Of a DNA stretch of 64,000 nucleotides, positions 49,880 to 59,119 are shown one piece after another; within the stretch, counting starts at the first letter, position 1, and each line of letters starts with the position of its first letter. Origin of the DNA: PCRC01 sp040384665 (lineage in GTDB: Bacteria; Pseudomonadota; Gammaproteobacteria; Burkholderiales; Burkholderiaceae_C); NCBI GenBank assembly GCA_040384665.1, contig JAZKIY010000050.1, positions 1 through 64,000 on the forward strand, written 5' to 3'. The notes below the pieces were generated by a model. It worked only from the letters and a program-made list of their open reading frames with translations, was not told the origin of the DNA and did no database searches. Position numbers and translations under genes: made by a program.

Positions 49880-51124
49880 ATGAAAACCGTTCCCCACGAG
49901 ACTTTGGCGCCCGCAGTCACCAGCGAGAGCGTCGCCCACGCGCTGCAGGTCAGCCTGCGCGGCTGCGAGGAACTGCTGCCCCACGACGAGTGGGTCAAGA
50001 AACTGCAGCGGTCTGAGGCCAACGGGCAACCGCTCCGCATCAAGCTGGGATTGGACCCGACCGCGCCGGACATTCATTTGGGCCATACCGTGGTGTTGAA
50101 CAAGCTGCGTCAATTGCAAGACTTGGGCCACACGGTGATTTTTCTGATCGGCGACTTCACTTCGATGATTGGTGATCCGTCTGGCCGCAACACCACCCGA
50201 CCGCCGCTGACCAAAGAGCAGATTGCGGCCAACGCGCAAACCTACTACGCCCAGGCCAGCATGGTGCTGGACCCGGCCAAAACCGAGATCCGCTACAACA
50301 GCGAATGGTGCGACCCGCTGGGTGCGCGCGGCATGATCGAGCTCGCCTCGCGCTACACCGTGGCGCGCATGATGGAGCGTGACGACTTCAGCAAGCGCTT
50401 CAAAGAAGGCCGCTCCATCTCGGTGCACGAATTTTTGTACCCGCTGATGCAGGGCTACGACTCGGTGGCGCTCAAGAGCGACCTGGAGTTGGGTGGCACA
50501 GACCAGAAATTCAATTTGCTGGTCGGACGCCACCTGCAGGCCGAGTACGGGCAGGAACCGCAGTGCATCTTGACCATGCCGCTGTTGGAAGGCCTGGACG
50601 GCGTGGAGAAGATGTCCAAGAGCAAGAACAACTACATCGGTATTTCGGAAGCGCCCAACACCATGTTTGCCAAGGTGCTGAGCATCAGCGACGATTTGAT
50701 GTGGCGCTGGTTCACCTTGCTGAGCTTCCGCAGCCTGGACGAGATTGCCGCGCTGCGGGCCGAGGTGGCTGCGGGCCGCAACCCGAAAGACGCCAAGGTG
50801 TTGCTGGCACGCGAGATCACCACCCGCTTCCACTCGGCGGCCGCCGCCGACGCGGCCGAGCAGGACTTTGCCAACCGCAGCAAGGGCGGTGTGCCCGACG
50901 AGATGCCAGAAGTGCGCTTGTCTGGTGCGCCGCTGGGAATTGGCGCGTTGTTGAAAATGGCCGGGTTGGCGCCGTCCACCTCCGAAGCCAACCGCCTGGT
51001 GGACGGTGGCGGTGTGCGGGTGGATTCCAGCGTGGTCAGCGACAAAGGCCTGAAGCTGGACGCCGGGGTCTTTGTGGTGCAGGTCGGCAAGCGGAAGTTC
51101 GCCCGAATCACGCTCTCAGCGTGA
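49880..51124 (+). CDS. tyrS: Tyrosyl-tRNA synthetase
   Basis: A 414-residue class I synthetase of the TyrZ-like long-insert type. The HIGH motif is HLGH in PDIHLGHTVVL, KMSKS is intact in KMSKSKNNYIG, and the C-terminal S4 RNA-binding domain is visible (GAPLGIGALLKMAGLAPSTSEANRLVDGGGVRVD). It charges tRNA-Tyr. The ATG at 49880 is the natural start. Confidence 0.97.
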   Translation: MKTVPHETLAPAVTSESVAHALQVSLRGCEELLPHDEWVKKLQRSEANGQPLRIKLGLDPTAPDIHLGHTVVLNKLRQLQDLGHTVIFLIGDFTSMIGDPSGRNTTRPPLTKEQIAANAQTYYAQASMVLDPAKTEIRYNSEWCDPLGARGMIELASRYTVARMMERDDFSKRFKEGRSISVHEFLYPLMQGYDSVALKSDLELGGTDQKFNLLVGRHLQAEYGQEPQCILTMPLLEGLDGVEKMSKSKNNYIGISEAPNTMFAKVLSISDDLMWRWFTLLSFRSLDEIAALRAEVAAGRNPKDAKVLLAREITTRFHSAAAADAAEQDFANRSKGGVPDEMPEVRLSGAPLGIGALLKMAGLAPSTSEANRLVDGGGVRVDSSVVSDKGLKLDAGVFVVQVGKRKFARITLSA

Positions 51125-51136
51125 GCGACCACTCAC

Positions 51137-51769
51137 TCAACGGACGATGATTTCGACCCGGCGGTTGCGTGGCTCGGCCACGTAATTGCCCGTGGGCACG
51201 GCCGGCTCGCGCTCACCGAGCGCCCGCACATCCACAATGGCGCGGGTGAAACCACGCTCCGACAACAAGGCGTGCACGGCTTCGGCGCGGCGCTGGGACA
51301 AGCGGTCGTTGCCGGCTGCGGTGCCGGTGGTGTCGGTGTGGCCCACAATGGCGATCTCGGCACCGCTGCGTTGCTGGGCGTCAAAAATGGCGTTGAACAA
51401 CGCGATGCGGGACTCGGCCGTCAATTCGGTGCTGCCCGCCTTGAAGTACAGGGTGAAGCGCTCCGGCTTGGCAGGAATGGCACTCAGCAAAGAACCAAAG
51501 CGACGCTTGATGTCGGCCAGGTCGCCTTGCTCCACACGCGGGGCTTGCCGGTCACCCAGCGTGGCGGCAGCACTTTGGTAGGGTTTGGCAACCACAGACG
51601 TCTGGCCACTGTTGGCCGTGACGACCAGGGAAGACGCTGAACCATCGGCCTGCGGCAACAACACCACGGTGGTGGTGGGCACCTTGGGTCGGCAAGCGCA
51701 GCCTGTGACCAGCGCGCACACCACAAGCAGGCCGAGGCCTGCCATCCGCTTGAACACAGCCCCCGTCAT
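51137..51769 (-). CDS. OmpA-family lipoprotein
   Basis: A 210-residue outer-membrane lipoprotein: signal with lipobox VTGC (Cys at residue 24), a linker region, then a C-terminal OmpA-like peptidoglycan-binding domain with the hallmark IAIVGHTDTTGTAAGNDRLSQRRAEAVHALL and NRRVEIIV. The start ATG overlaps the end of the FecR-like gene by four bases, so the two are translated together. It probably tethers an envelope complex to murein. Confidence 0.92.
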   Translation of the reverse strand: MTGAVFKRMAGLGLLVVCALVTGCACRPKVPTTTVVLLPQADGSASSLVVTANSGQTSVVAKPYQSAAATLGDRQAPRVEQGDLADIKRRFGSLLSAIPAKPERFTLYFKAGSTELTAESRIALFNAIFDAQQRSGAEIAIVGHTDTTGTAAGNDRLSQRRAEAVHALLSERGFTRAIVDVRALGEREPAVPTGNYVAEPRNRRVEIIVR

Positions 51770-52242
51770 TGAACCGCGTCGTCCACCTGCACGATGAAGT
51801 CGGTACCGCGCACACCAATGGTCGCGGTTTTGGTGGTGACGGCGGCAGCGCCGGGGTTGGCTTTGGAAATCAGGCCGGTGATCATGCGCAGCGAACCTTG
51901 CAGCACCGAAACCAGCATGTTGCCTTTGTGGCTGACGTCGTCAAAAGCAAAGTCTTTCAGTTCGATGCGGGTTTTGGGGCCCAAGACCAGTGCGGTACCG
52001 TCGCGCAACACCAGGCTGGCAGAGCCATTGGCGCCAGTGACCACGCTGTCGGCCACGGTGACGGCGTCACCCGGCTGCACCGAACGCTCGCCACGCACAT
52101 CGACCACGCGCACATCGCCCTGCACCATTTTCAGGGTGCCGGCTTTGCCCTCGGCTTCTACCGCCGCCTGCGCGTAACCCGTGGCAGCGCCGAACCACAG
52201 GGCCATGCACAGCAAAAGATGTTTGGTCGTCACAGCGGTCAC
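51766..52242 (-). CDS. FecR-domain exported protein
   Basis: A 158-residue periplasmic protein: signal peptide to about residue 26 (GYAQAA), then a FecR domain (QGDVRVVDVRGERSVQPGDAVTVADSVVTGANGSASLVLRDGTALVLGPKTRIEL, ending ATIGVRGTDFIVQ). Stand-alone FecR proteins like this one occur with OmpA and sometimes CHASE2 cyclases; here only OmpA is present. The start is GTG at 52240-52242, with another GTG three codons later. Confidence 0.9.
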   Translation of the reverse strand: MTAVTTKHLLLCMALWFGAATGYAQAAVEAEGKAGTLKMVQGDVRVVDVRGERSVQPGDAVTVADSVVTGANGSASLVLRDGTALVLGPKTRIELKDFAFDDVSHKGNMLVSVLQGSLRMITGLISKANPGAAAVTTKTATIGVRGTDFIVQVDDAVQ

Positions 52243-52372
52243 CTTAACGTCAATGGAAACGGGTTGTCAATAGCGGTCCGTGGGCACAGGCCCTCTTCTG
52301 ATGGATGTTAGCCATGGCCTTGAAGGCAGATGCCCGCATGAAGCGCCAGAACACGGCGCAGTTCCATCGTTT

Positions 52373-52417
52373 CCATACTACAAATTCCATAGCTGAATGT
52401 CCAGTCTTCACTAGGGC
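52373..52417 (-). repeat. Dispersed repeat, copy E (intergenic)
   Basis: On the minus strand GCCCTAGTGAAGACTGG followed by GCTATGGAATTTGTAGTATGG. It lies in the 212-base gap between the FecR-like gene and ybeY, in which I see no other feature. Confidence 0.6.
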
Positions 52418-52454
52418 CGGGGGCCGATTTCGTTAAAAAATCGGCGTTTTGGGC

Positions 52455-52928
52455 TCAGGCGTAGGGGTTGGGGAAGCCCAGACGGGCCAATACCGCCGTT
52501 TCGTGCGCTTCCATGGCGTCGGCGTCTTCGGGACTGGTTTCGTGGTCCCACCCCTGGGCGTGCAACGCACCGTGCACCAGCAGGTGGGCGTAGTGGGCCT
52601 GGAGGGACTTGTGCTGGTCGCGGGCCTCTGCGGCCACCACCGGCGCGCACAGCACCAAGTCGGCCATGACGCGGGGCGTGGCGGCGTAGTCAAAGGTCAG
52701 CACATTGGTGGCGTAGTCTTTCTGCCGGTAGTCGCGGTTCAGGGTGCGGGCTTCTTCGGCGTCCACGATGCGCACCGTGATGTCGGCGCCACTTGCCAGC
52801 GCGTGGCGGACCCAGCGGGCCACACGGTGGCGCGGCAGGGCAGCCCGGTGCAAGGCCGCCATGTCGTTCGCATGGCCCAAGGCGAATTGCAGCGACAGGT
52901 TGAGTTCAGGGAGGGTGGTGCGGGCCAT
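52455..52928 (-). CDS. ybeY: Endoribonuclease YbeY
   Basis: A 157-residue metal-dependent RNase of 16S rRNA 3' maturation and ribosome quality control. The zinc motif HLLVHGALHAQGWDHE (HxxxHxxxxxH form HGxLHxxGxDH) and R in LNRDYRQKDYATNVLTF are intact. It follows ybeZ by three bases, the standard pair. Confidence 0.96.
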   Translation of the reverse strand: MARTTLPELNLSLQFALGHANDMAALHRAALPRHRVARWVRHALASGADITVRIVDAEEARTLNRDYRQKDYATNVLTFDYAATPRVMADLVLCAPVVAAEARDQHKSLQAHYAHLLVHGALHAQGWDHETSPEDADAMEAHETAVLARLGFPNPYA

Positions 52929-52931
52929 GGG

Positions 52932-53876
52932 TCAGTGCGTGTCTTCGGGGCTGCGCTGGGCGTCGTAGGCGTCCACGATGCGCGCGACCAGTGGGTGCCG
53001 CACCACGTCCACCGTGGTGAAGCGGCAGATGGCAATGCCTTTGACGCGCTTGAGCACGCGTTCGGCCTCGATCAACCCGCTGAGCTGGGTCTTGGGCAAA
53101 TCGATCTGGCTCACGTCACCGGTGACCACCGCCTTGGCACCGAAGCCAATGCGCGTCAAAAACATCTTCATTTGCTCGGGCGTGGTGTTCTGCGCTTCGT
53201 CGAGGATGACGAAGGCGTTGTTCAGCGTGCGGCCACGCATGAAGGCCAGTGGTGCGATTTCCAGCGCTTGGCGCTCAAAGGCTTTTTGCACCTTGTCGAA
53301 GCCCATCAGGTCGTACAGCGCGTCGTACAGCGGGCGCAGGTAGGGGTCGACCTTCTGGTTCATGTCGCCGGGCAGAAAGCCCAGCCGCTCGCCGGCCTCC
53401 ACCGCCGGGCGGGTGAGCACGATGCGCTGCACCGTGCTGCGCTCCAGCGCGTCCACCGCGCAGGCCACGGCCAGGTAGGTCTTGCCGGTGCCGGCGGGGC
53501 CGATGCCAAAGGTGATGTCGTTGCCCGCGATGCTGTCGAGGTAGTGGCCCTGGTTGGGCGTGCGGGCACGCAGGTCGCTGCGGCGGGTGGCCAGCGTTGG
53601 GCCGTCGCCGGCACCGGTGACCAGGTTGTCGCCCGCCAGCATCAGCTGCAGCGTGTAGGGTTCTATGGGCTTGGCGGCGATCTCGTACATCGCCTGCAGC
53701 ACCTCCATCGCCTTGGTGGCCCGGGCCTTGGCGCCGTCGATCTTGAACTGCTCGTGGCGGTGGGCAATTTTCACGTCCAGTGCCACCTCGATGGTGCGCA
53801 GGTGCGCGTCGGTGGCCCCGCAGAGGTTGGCCAGACGGGCGTTGTTGGGTGGCGAAAAGAGGTGTCGGAGAATCAA
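52932..53876 (-). CDS. ybeZ: PhoH-like ATPase YbeZ
   Basis: A 314-residue PhoH-family ATPase with Walker A GPAGTGKTYLA, LTRPAVEAGERLGFLPGD, Walker B FVILDEAQNTT and the DVSQIDLP motif. It works with YbeY in rRNA processing. The start is TTG at 53874-53876: no in-frame ATG or GTG is available, and the protein then begins MILRHLFSPPNNARLANLCG as in relatives. It is divergent from ruvA over 37 bases. Confidence 0.94.
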   Translation of the reverse strand: MILRHLFSPPNNARLANLCGATDAHLRTIEVALDVKIAHRHEQFKIDGAKARATKAMEVLQAMYEIAAKPIEPYTLQLMLAGDNLVTGAGDGPTLATRRSDLRARTPNQGHYLDSIAGNDITFGIGPAGTGKTYLAVACAVDALERSTVQRIVLTRPAVEAGERLGFLPGDMNQKVDPYLRPLYDALYDLMGFDKVQKAFERQALEIAPLAFMRGRTLNNAFVILDEAQNTTPEQMKMFLTRIGFGAKAVVTGDVSQIDLPKTQLSGLIEAERVLKRVKGIAICRFTTVDVVRHPLVARIVDAYDAQRSPEDTH

Positions 53877-53913
53877 GCTGATAATTCCATGTCAATAAAC
53901 GAGCGGGTAGGCA

Positions 53914-54486
53914 ATGATAGGCAGATTGAGCGGCATCCTCGGCGACAAGAACCCGCCACAGATCGTGCTGGACTGCCACGGCGTCGGCTACGAGGTGGAC
54001 GTACCCATGAGCACCTTCTACAACCTGCCCGCCCCCGGCGAGAAGTTGACGCTGCTGACCCACATGGTGGTGCGCGAAGACGCGCAGCTGCTCTATGGCT
54101 TTGCCACCCACGACGAACGCAACGCCTTCCGCCAACTCATCAAGATTTCGGGCATCGGGCCGCGCATGGCGCTGTCGGTGCTGTCGGGCATGGCGGTGGC
54201 CGAGCTGGCGCAGGCCATCACGCTGCAGGAGGCGGGCCGGCTGGTCAAGGTGCCGGGCATTGGCAAAAAGACGGCCGAGCGGCTGCTGCTGGAACTCAAA
54301 GGCAAGCTGGGCGTGGACATGGGCCTGCCGGTGAACCTGGCCAGCGACGCGCAGGCCGACATCCTGCAGGCGCTGGTGGCGCTGGGTTACAGCGACAAGG
54401 AAGCGGCGTTGGCCCTCAAAGCCCTGCCGGACGGTGTGGGCGTCAGCGAGGGCATCAAGCTGGCGCTGAAGGCGTTGGCGAAGTAA
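53914..54486 (+). CDS. ruvA: Holliday junction branch-migration protein RuvA
   Basis: A 190-residue protein with the OB-fold start MIGRLSGILGDKNPPQIVLDCHGVGYEV, two helix-hairpin-helix motifs (SGIGPRMALSVLSGM and PGIGKKTAERLLLEL) and the flexible C-terminal domain III that binds RuvB. It starts ruvAB; ruvB follows after six bases. Confidence 0.97.
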   Translation: MIGRLSGILGDKNPPQIVLDCHGVGYEVDVPMSTFYNLPAPGEKLTLLTHMVVREDAQLLYGFATHDERNAFRQLIKISGIGPRMALSVLSGMAVAELAQAITLQEAGRLVKVPGIGKKTAERLLLELKGKLGVDMGLPVNLASDAQADILQALVALGYSDKEAALALKALPDGVGVSEGIKLALKALAK

Positions 54487-54492
54487 ACGGCC

Positions 54493-55540
<1,048 letters not shown>

Positions 55541-55548
<8 letters not shown>

Positions 55549-56185
55549 GGCTTTCGTCGTCCAGCGCGGTGCGGTTCAGGTGCTGCGTGTCGGCCCAGCC
55601 CACCAGGGTGAGGCTGCCAGGCGTCCACAGCAGGCGGTTGATGGCGGCATTGGCCAGTGTCCAGGTGCGTGGGGTTTGCAACTCCTGGCCGGTGGCCGCG
55701 CGGTAAAGAAGGTCCATCACGCCGCCGTGGGCGACCACCGCGATCTGGCCCTGCCCCTGCGCGCGGGCCAGTGTGTTCACCGTGGCCATGATGCGGTCGC
55801 GGAATTGCAGCAGCGACTCGCCACCACCCGAGGGGGCAAAGTCGGGTCGCCGCTCGCGCCAGGCGCGGTACTGGTCGGGCCACAGCGCCTCGATTTCGGG
55901 CACCGTTCGCCCCTGAAAGTCGCCCAGGTGGCGTTCGCGCAAGCCGGCGTTCCCCTGCACCGGCAGGCCAGCGCCAAGCGCAAGGGGCTGCGCTGTCTGG
56001 TGGGCACGCAGCAGGTCGCTGGTGTGCACCGCGTGCAGCGGCTCGTCGGCCAGCGCCCGCGCCAGGCGTTGCGCTTGCCACAGTCCCGTGTCGTTGAGGC
56101 CAATGTCCAGCTGGCCCTGGATGCGGCCGTCGGCGTTCCAGGCGGTTTCACCGTGGCGCAGGGCAATCAGGCGAACGGCTTGCAT
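55541..56185 (-). CDS. Histidine phosphatase (phosphoglycerate mutase-like)
   Basis: A 214-residue member of the histidine phosphatase superfamily. The catalytic LRHGETAWN motif at residues 9-17, the phosphate pocket Arg in SDLLRAHQTAQ, the acid ERHLGDFQG and the second His in VVAHGGVMD are all present. Relatives include GpmB, CobC and broad-specificity phosphatases; the substrate is undetermined. The gene converges on ruvB. Confidence 0.92.
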
Positions 56186-56229
56186 TTGCTATTTATTTTG
56201 TAGCTAAAGTGCTAAGTTTCACTAAGGCT
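56186..56229 (-). repeat. Dispersed repeat, copy F (intergenic)
   Basis: On the minus strand AGCCTTAGTGAAACTTAGC and then a TAGCTACAAAATAAATAGC tail, running to the base before the phosphatase start codon, so the repeat forms the 5' leader and probably supplies the promoter-proximal AT-rich DNA of that gene. Confidence 0.6.
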
Positions 56230-56266
56230 GGATGCCCATTTGACACGGAAACCAGGGCACACCCCG

Positions 56267-56899
56267 TCAGATGGGCAGCTGCACTTCGATCTGGCGCGCG
56301 CCTTGGGGTGGGTTCGGAAAATCGCGCAACGCGGCTTCCAGCATGGCCGGCAACAGGCGCTCGGTGTCGCGCCAGAAACCCTCGTGCACCGCTTTGGTCT
56401 CGAACACCACCTGCTGGCTGGCCACGTCGCGCAGCAACAACGTCACTTCATGCCGGTAGCTGGACGACGCGCCGGGATGGAATGGGGCATAAAAACCGAA
56501 GCCCGGATAAAACCCAGGCCCGTAATAAGCATTGCGCCAATAGGGGTGGCCGAAGCGGCCAAAGCCGCCGAAGCCGTTGTCCCAGTCACCGGGGTAGCCA
56601 CCGCGCGCCACTTCCTGGCTGCGCACAGCGACCTGCACGCTGTAGCGGGCCGCACCGTCGTTGCGCGTCAGACCGACTTTCTGCAACGCGGTCTGGGTGG
56701 CGGCTTCCAGTTTGGCCTGGCGCCCTGCTTCAGCCTGCTGCGAGGGCAACACCTCGAAACGGTAGCGGGCATTGGCCACAGGCGCCAAGGGCAATTTGCT
56801 GAACGCGTTGACTTCGCTGTCGACCACGACGCTGGCGCAACCGGCCAGCGCCAAGGTGGCGGCAACCAGTGCGCCCCCCAGACAGCGTGTGATGTTCAT
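56267..56899 (-). CDS. DUF4136 lipoprotein
   Basis: A 210-residue lipoprotein: signal with lipobox LAGC (Cys at residue 21), then the DUF4136 pattern VVDSEVNAFSKLPLAPVANARYRF, QTALQKVGL and SYRHEVTLLLRDVASQQVVFETKAVHEG, with a Gly/Tyr/Phe-rich loop (GWDNGFGGFGRFGHPYWRNAYYG-like) in the middle. The family is envelope-associated and uncharacterised. It starts with a four-base overlap with the end of ttcA. Confidence 0.9.
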   Translation of the reverse strand: MNITRCLGGALVAATLALAGCASVVVDSEVNAFSKLPLAPVANARYRFEVLPSQQAEAGRQAKLEAATQTALQKVGLTRNDGAARYSVQVAVRSQEVARGGYPGDWDNGFGGFGRFGHPYWRNAYYGPGFYPGFGFYAPFHPGASSSYRHEVTLLLRDVASQQVVFETKAVHEGFWRDTERLLPAMLEAALRDFPNPPQGARQIEVQLPI

Positions 56900-57867
56900 G
56901 GCGCAAGCTCCTTCTGCACACCCGCCTTCAGCGTGACCGGCATCGCCACCGTCTGCTGTGAAGGCAGCGCAGCCGGGGCATAGACCAAGCCATCATCGTC
57001 CTTGTCGAAGGCCTTGTCGCCTTCGGGGTTGACCTCGCCGGTGGCCTGAAGTTCAGCAAAACCGTAGTGCCGTTTGTCCATCAAATGCGAGGGCACGACG
57101 TTTTGCAGCGCGGTGAACATGCTCTCTACGCGCCCTGGGTGCTTTTTCTCCCACTCCTGCAGCATGGCCGCCACCTGCTTGCGCTGCAGGTTTTCCTGGC
57201 TGCCACACAGCGTGCAGGGAATGATGGGGAATTGCCGGTGCTCGGCCCAGCGCGCGAGGTCTTTCTCGGCGGCGTAGGCCAGCGGGCGGATGACGATGTT
57301 TTTGCCGTCGTCGCTCACCAGCTTGGGTGGCATGCCCTTGAGCTTGCCGCCAAAAAACATGTTCAGAAAAAAGGTCTGCAGCATGTCGTCGCGGTGGTGG
57401 CCGAGCGCGATCTTGGTGGCACCCAGTTCACCCGCCACGCGGTACAAAATGCCGCGGCGCAGCCGGCTGCACAGGCTGCACATGGTCTTGCCCGGCGCGA
57501 TCTTGTCCACCACGATGGAGTAGGTGTCCTGGTTCTCGATGTGGAAGGGCACGCCGAGCTTGGCCAAATACTCGGGCAGCACATGCTCGGGAAAGCCCGG
57601 CTGCTTCTGGTCCAGGTTGACGGCGACGATGTCGAAGTGAATCGGTGCACGGGCCTTGAGCTTGAGCAGAATGTCCAGCATGGCGTAGCTGTCCTTGCCA
57701 CCGCTCATGCAAACCATGACCTTGTCGCCCTCTTCGACCATGTTGAAGTCGATGATCGCCTGGCCCATGTTGCGGCACAGGCGCTTTTCGAGCTTGTGGG
57801 TTTCACGCTCGATTTTGAACGTCTTCTCCAGCGGGACGACGTCGTTTTCAATCCATTGGGCACTCAT
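56896..57867 (-). CDS. ttcA: tRNA 2-thiocytidine synthetase TtcA
   Basis: A 323-residue PP-loop ATPase that makes 2-thiocytidine at position 32 of tRNA. PP-loop SGGKDSYAMLD, the paired Cys motifs CSLC (in TMCSLCSRLRRG) and CTLC (in IPCTLCGSQENLQR) for the [4Fe-4S] cluster, and GHHRDDMLQTFFLNMF are complete. I used the ATG at 57865-57867 rather than the GTG eight codons upstream. It overlaps the DUF4136 gene and follows folB by 17 bases. Confidence 0.95.
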   Translation of the reverse strand: MSAQWIENDVVPLEKTFKIERETHKLEKRLCRNMGQAIIDFNMVEEGDKVMVCMSGGKDSYAMLDILLKLKARAPIHFDIVAVNLDQKQPGFPEHVLPEYLAKLGVPFHIENQDTYSIVVDKIAPGKTMCSLCSRLRRGILYRVAGELGATKIALGHHRDDMLQTFFLNMFFGGKLKGMPPKLVSDDGKNIVIRPLAYAAEKDLARWAEHRQFPIIPCTLCGSQENLQRKQVAAMLQEWEKKHPGRVESMFTALQNVVPSHLMDKRHYGFAELQATGEVNPEGDKAFDKDDDGLVYAPAALPSQQTVAMPVTLKAGVQKELAP

Positions 57868-57884
57868 GTTCAGTCCTCCGGCGC

Positions 57885-58256
57885 TCACCACTGCCCGGTT
57901 TCAACCCGGATCGCGACTTCGCAATCGTCAAAAATTTCCAGTTTCGCAATTTTCACCCGCACGCCGACCACGCCGGGCAGCTGCATCAGCCGGTGGCTCA
58001 GTTTGCCGATCAGGCTTTCCAGCAGGTTCACATGCTCGGCGGTGCATTCGTCGATGATGATCTGCCGCACCTTGCGGTAGTCCAGCACGTGGCCGATGTC
58101 GTCGTCGTGCGGCAGCAGCGGCTGGGTGCCCAGGCTGAGTTCGGCGTCCACTTGAATGGGCTGCGGCGAGCTTTTTTCGTGCGCCAGAATGCCGAGGTTG
58201 GCGTCGAAACGCAACCCGGTGAGGGCGAGGATTTGTGTGCCTTTGGTGTTGAACAT
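57885..58256 (-). CDS. folB: Dihydroneopterin aldolase
   Basis: A 123-residue folate enzyme that converts 7,8-dihydroneopterin to 6-hydroxymethyl-dihydropterin. The FolB pattern is clear: LTGLRFDANLGILAHEKSSPQPIQVDAEL, the catalytic Glu/Tyr region LDYRKVRQIIIDECTAEHVNLLESL and the end VGVRVKIAKLEIFDDCEVAIRVE. The ATG at 58254-58256 gives normal length. A pteridine-reductase-like SDR precedes it on the same strand, suggesting a shared pterin role. Confidence 0.93.
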   Translation of the reverse strand: MFNTKGTQILALTGLRFDANLGILAHEKSSPQPIQVDAELSLGTQPLLPHDDDIGHVLDYRKVRQIIIDECTAEHVNLLESLIGKLSHRLMQLPGVVGVRVKIAKLEIFDDCEVAIRVETGQW

Positions 58257-58331
58257 GGTGTGTCGGACGATTCTGATCGGTTGGGGACAGCGCAAAATTG
58301 CTGCGCAATTCTTGGTCTGTCCCGCAAGTTT

Positions 58332-59105
58332 TCACATATTCGAGAAGTCGCGCTCAAATTTCATCAGGTGCTGGCCGCCATCCACCAACAGCGTGGTGCC
58401 AGTGATCGAGTTGTTCTCCAGCGCAAAGCGCACCGCGCTGGCCACATCGGCCGGTGTGGACGATCGACCCAGCGGGCTCAGTTTGTGCAGCGCCTGGAAC
58501 TTGTCTTCGCTCAGCATGTGGCTGGTCAGCGTCAACCCTGGGGCCACGCCGACGACCCGCACACGCGGGGCCAGCGCCAGCGCCAGCAGGGTGTTGGCGG
58601 CTTCCAACGCGGCCTTGGAGAGCGTGTAACTGAGGAAATCGGGGTTGGGGTTCCACAGCTTCTGGTCGAGCAGGTTCACCACCGCGCCCCGGCCTGTGTC
58701 GCCACGGGCCGCCAGATGGTCGTGCAGCGCCTGCGCCAGCAGGATGGGTGCGCCGGTGTTGCTGTGCAGGTGCCGGTCCAGCGCCGCAAAACCGAAGCTG
58801 GCTGCGTCGTCGTGCTCGAAAGTGGACGCGCTGTTGACCACCGCGTCCACCGGGCCCATCTGGGCCACAACGCTGGGCAACAGGGCCCGCACCGCCGCTT
58901 CGTCCGACAAATCGGCACAAAAAGCGGCGCTTCCCCTAGTCAACGCTGCACAGTCTGCTACGGTTTTAAGAGCATCTTCGGCCGATTCCCGGTAGTGCAC
59001 CGCCACCCGCCAGCCCGCTGCGGCCAGCACCAGCGCGATCTCACGCCCCAGCCGGCGGGCTGCGCCGGTGACGAGCACGGTGCGGGGAGAGGCAAGGTAG
59101 GCCAT
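58332..59105 (-). CDS. SDR oxidoreductase, pteridine-reductase-like (FolM type)
   Basis: A 257-residue SDR with the TGxxxRxG cofactor motif TGAARRLG that marks pteridine reductases (PTR1, FolM) instead of TGxxxGxG, NSAS in place of NNAG, and catalytic YTLSK. PTR1/FolM enzymes reduce dihydrobiopterin or dihydromonapterin with NADPH. Being directly upstream of folB supports a pterin substrate. The ATG at 59103-59105 is the start. Residues 43-58 (LKTVADCAALTRGSAAF) are encoded by AT-richer codons that resemble the dispersed repeat. Confidence 0.85.
   Translation of the reverse strand: MAYLASPRTVLVTGAARRLGREIALVLAAAGWRVAVHYRESAEDALKTVADCAALTRGSAAFCADLSDEAAVRALLPSVVAQMGPVDAVVNSASTFEHDDAASFGFAALDRHLHSNTGAPILLAQALHDHLAARGDTGRGAVVNLLDQKLWNPNPDFLSYTLSKAALEAANTLLALALAPRVRVVGVAPGLTLTSHMLSEDKFQALHKLSPLGRSSTPADVASAVRFALENNSITGTTLLVDGGQHLMKFERDFSNM
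58931..58970 (+). repeat. Possible diverged copy of the dispersed repeat (inside the SDR gene)
   Basis: TTCCCCTAGTCAACGCTGC then ACAGTCTGCTACGG resembles the AGCCCTAGTGAA core in spacing and order, antisense to the gene. Similarity is partial, so this copy is tentative. Confidence 0.3.
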
Positions 59106-59119
59106 GGCGGGGGAAATGG

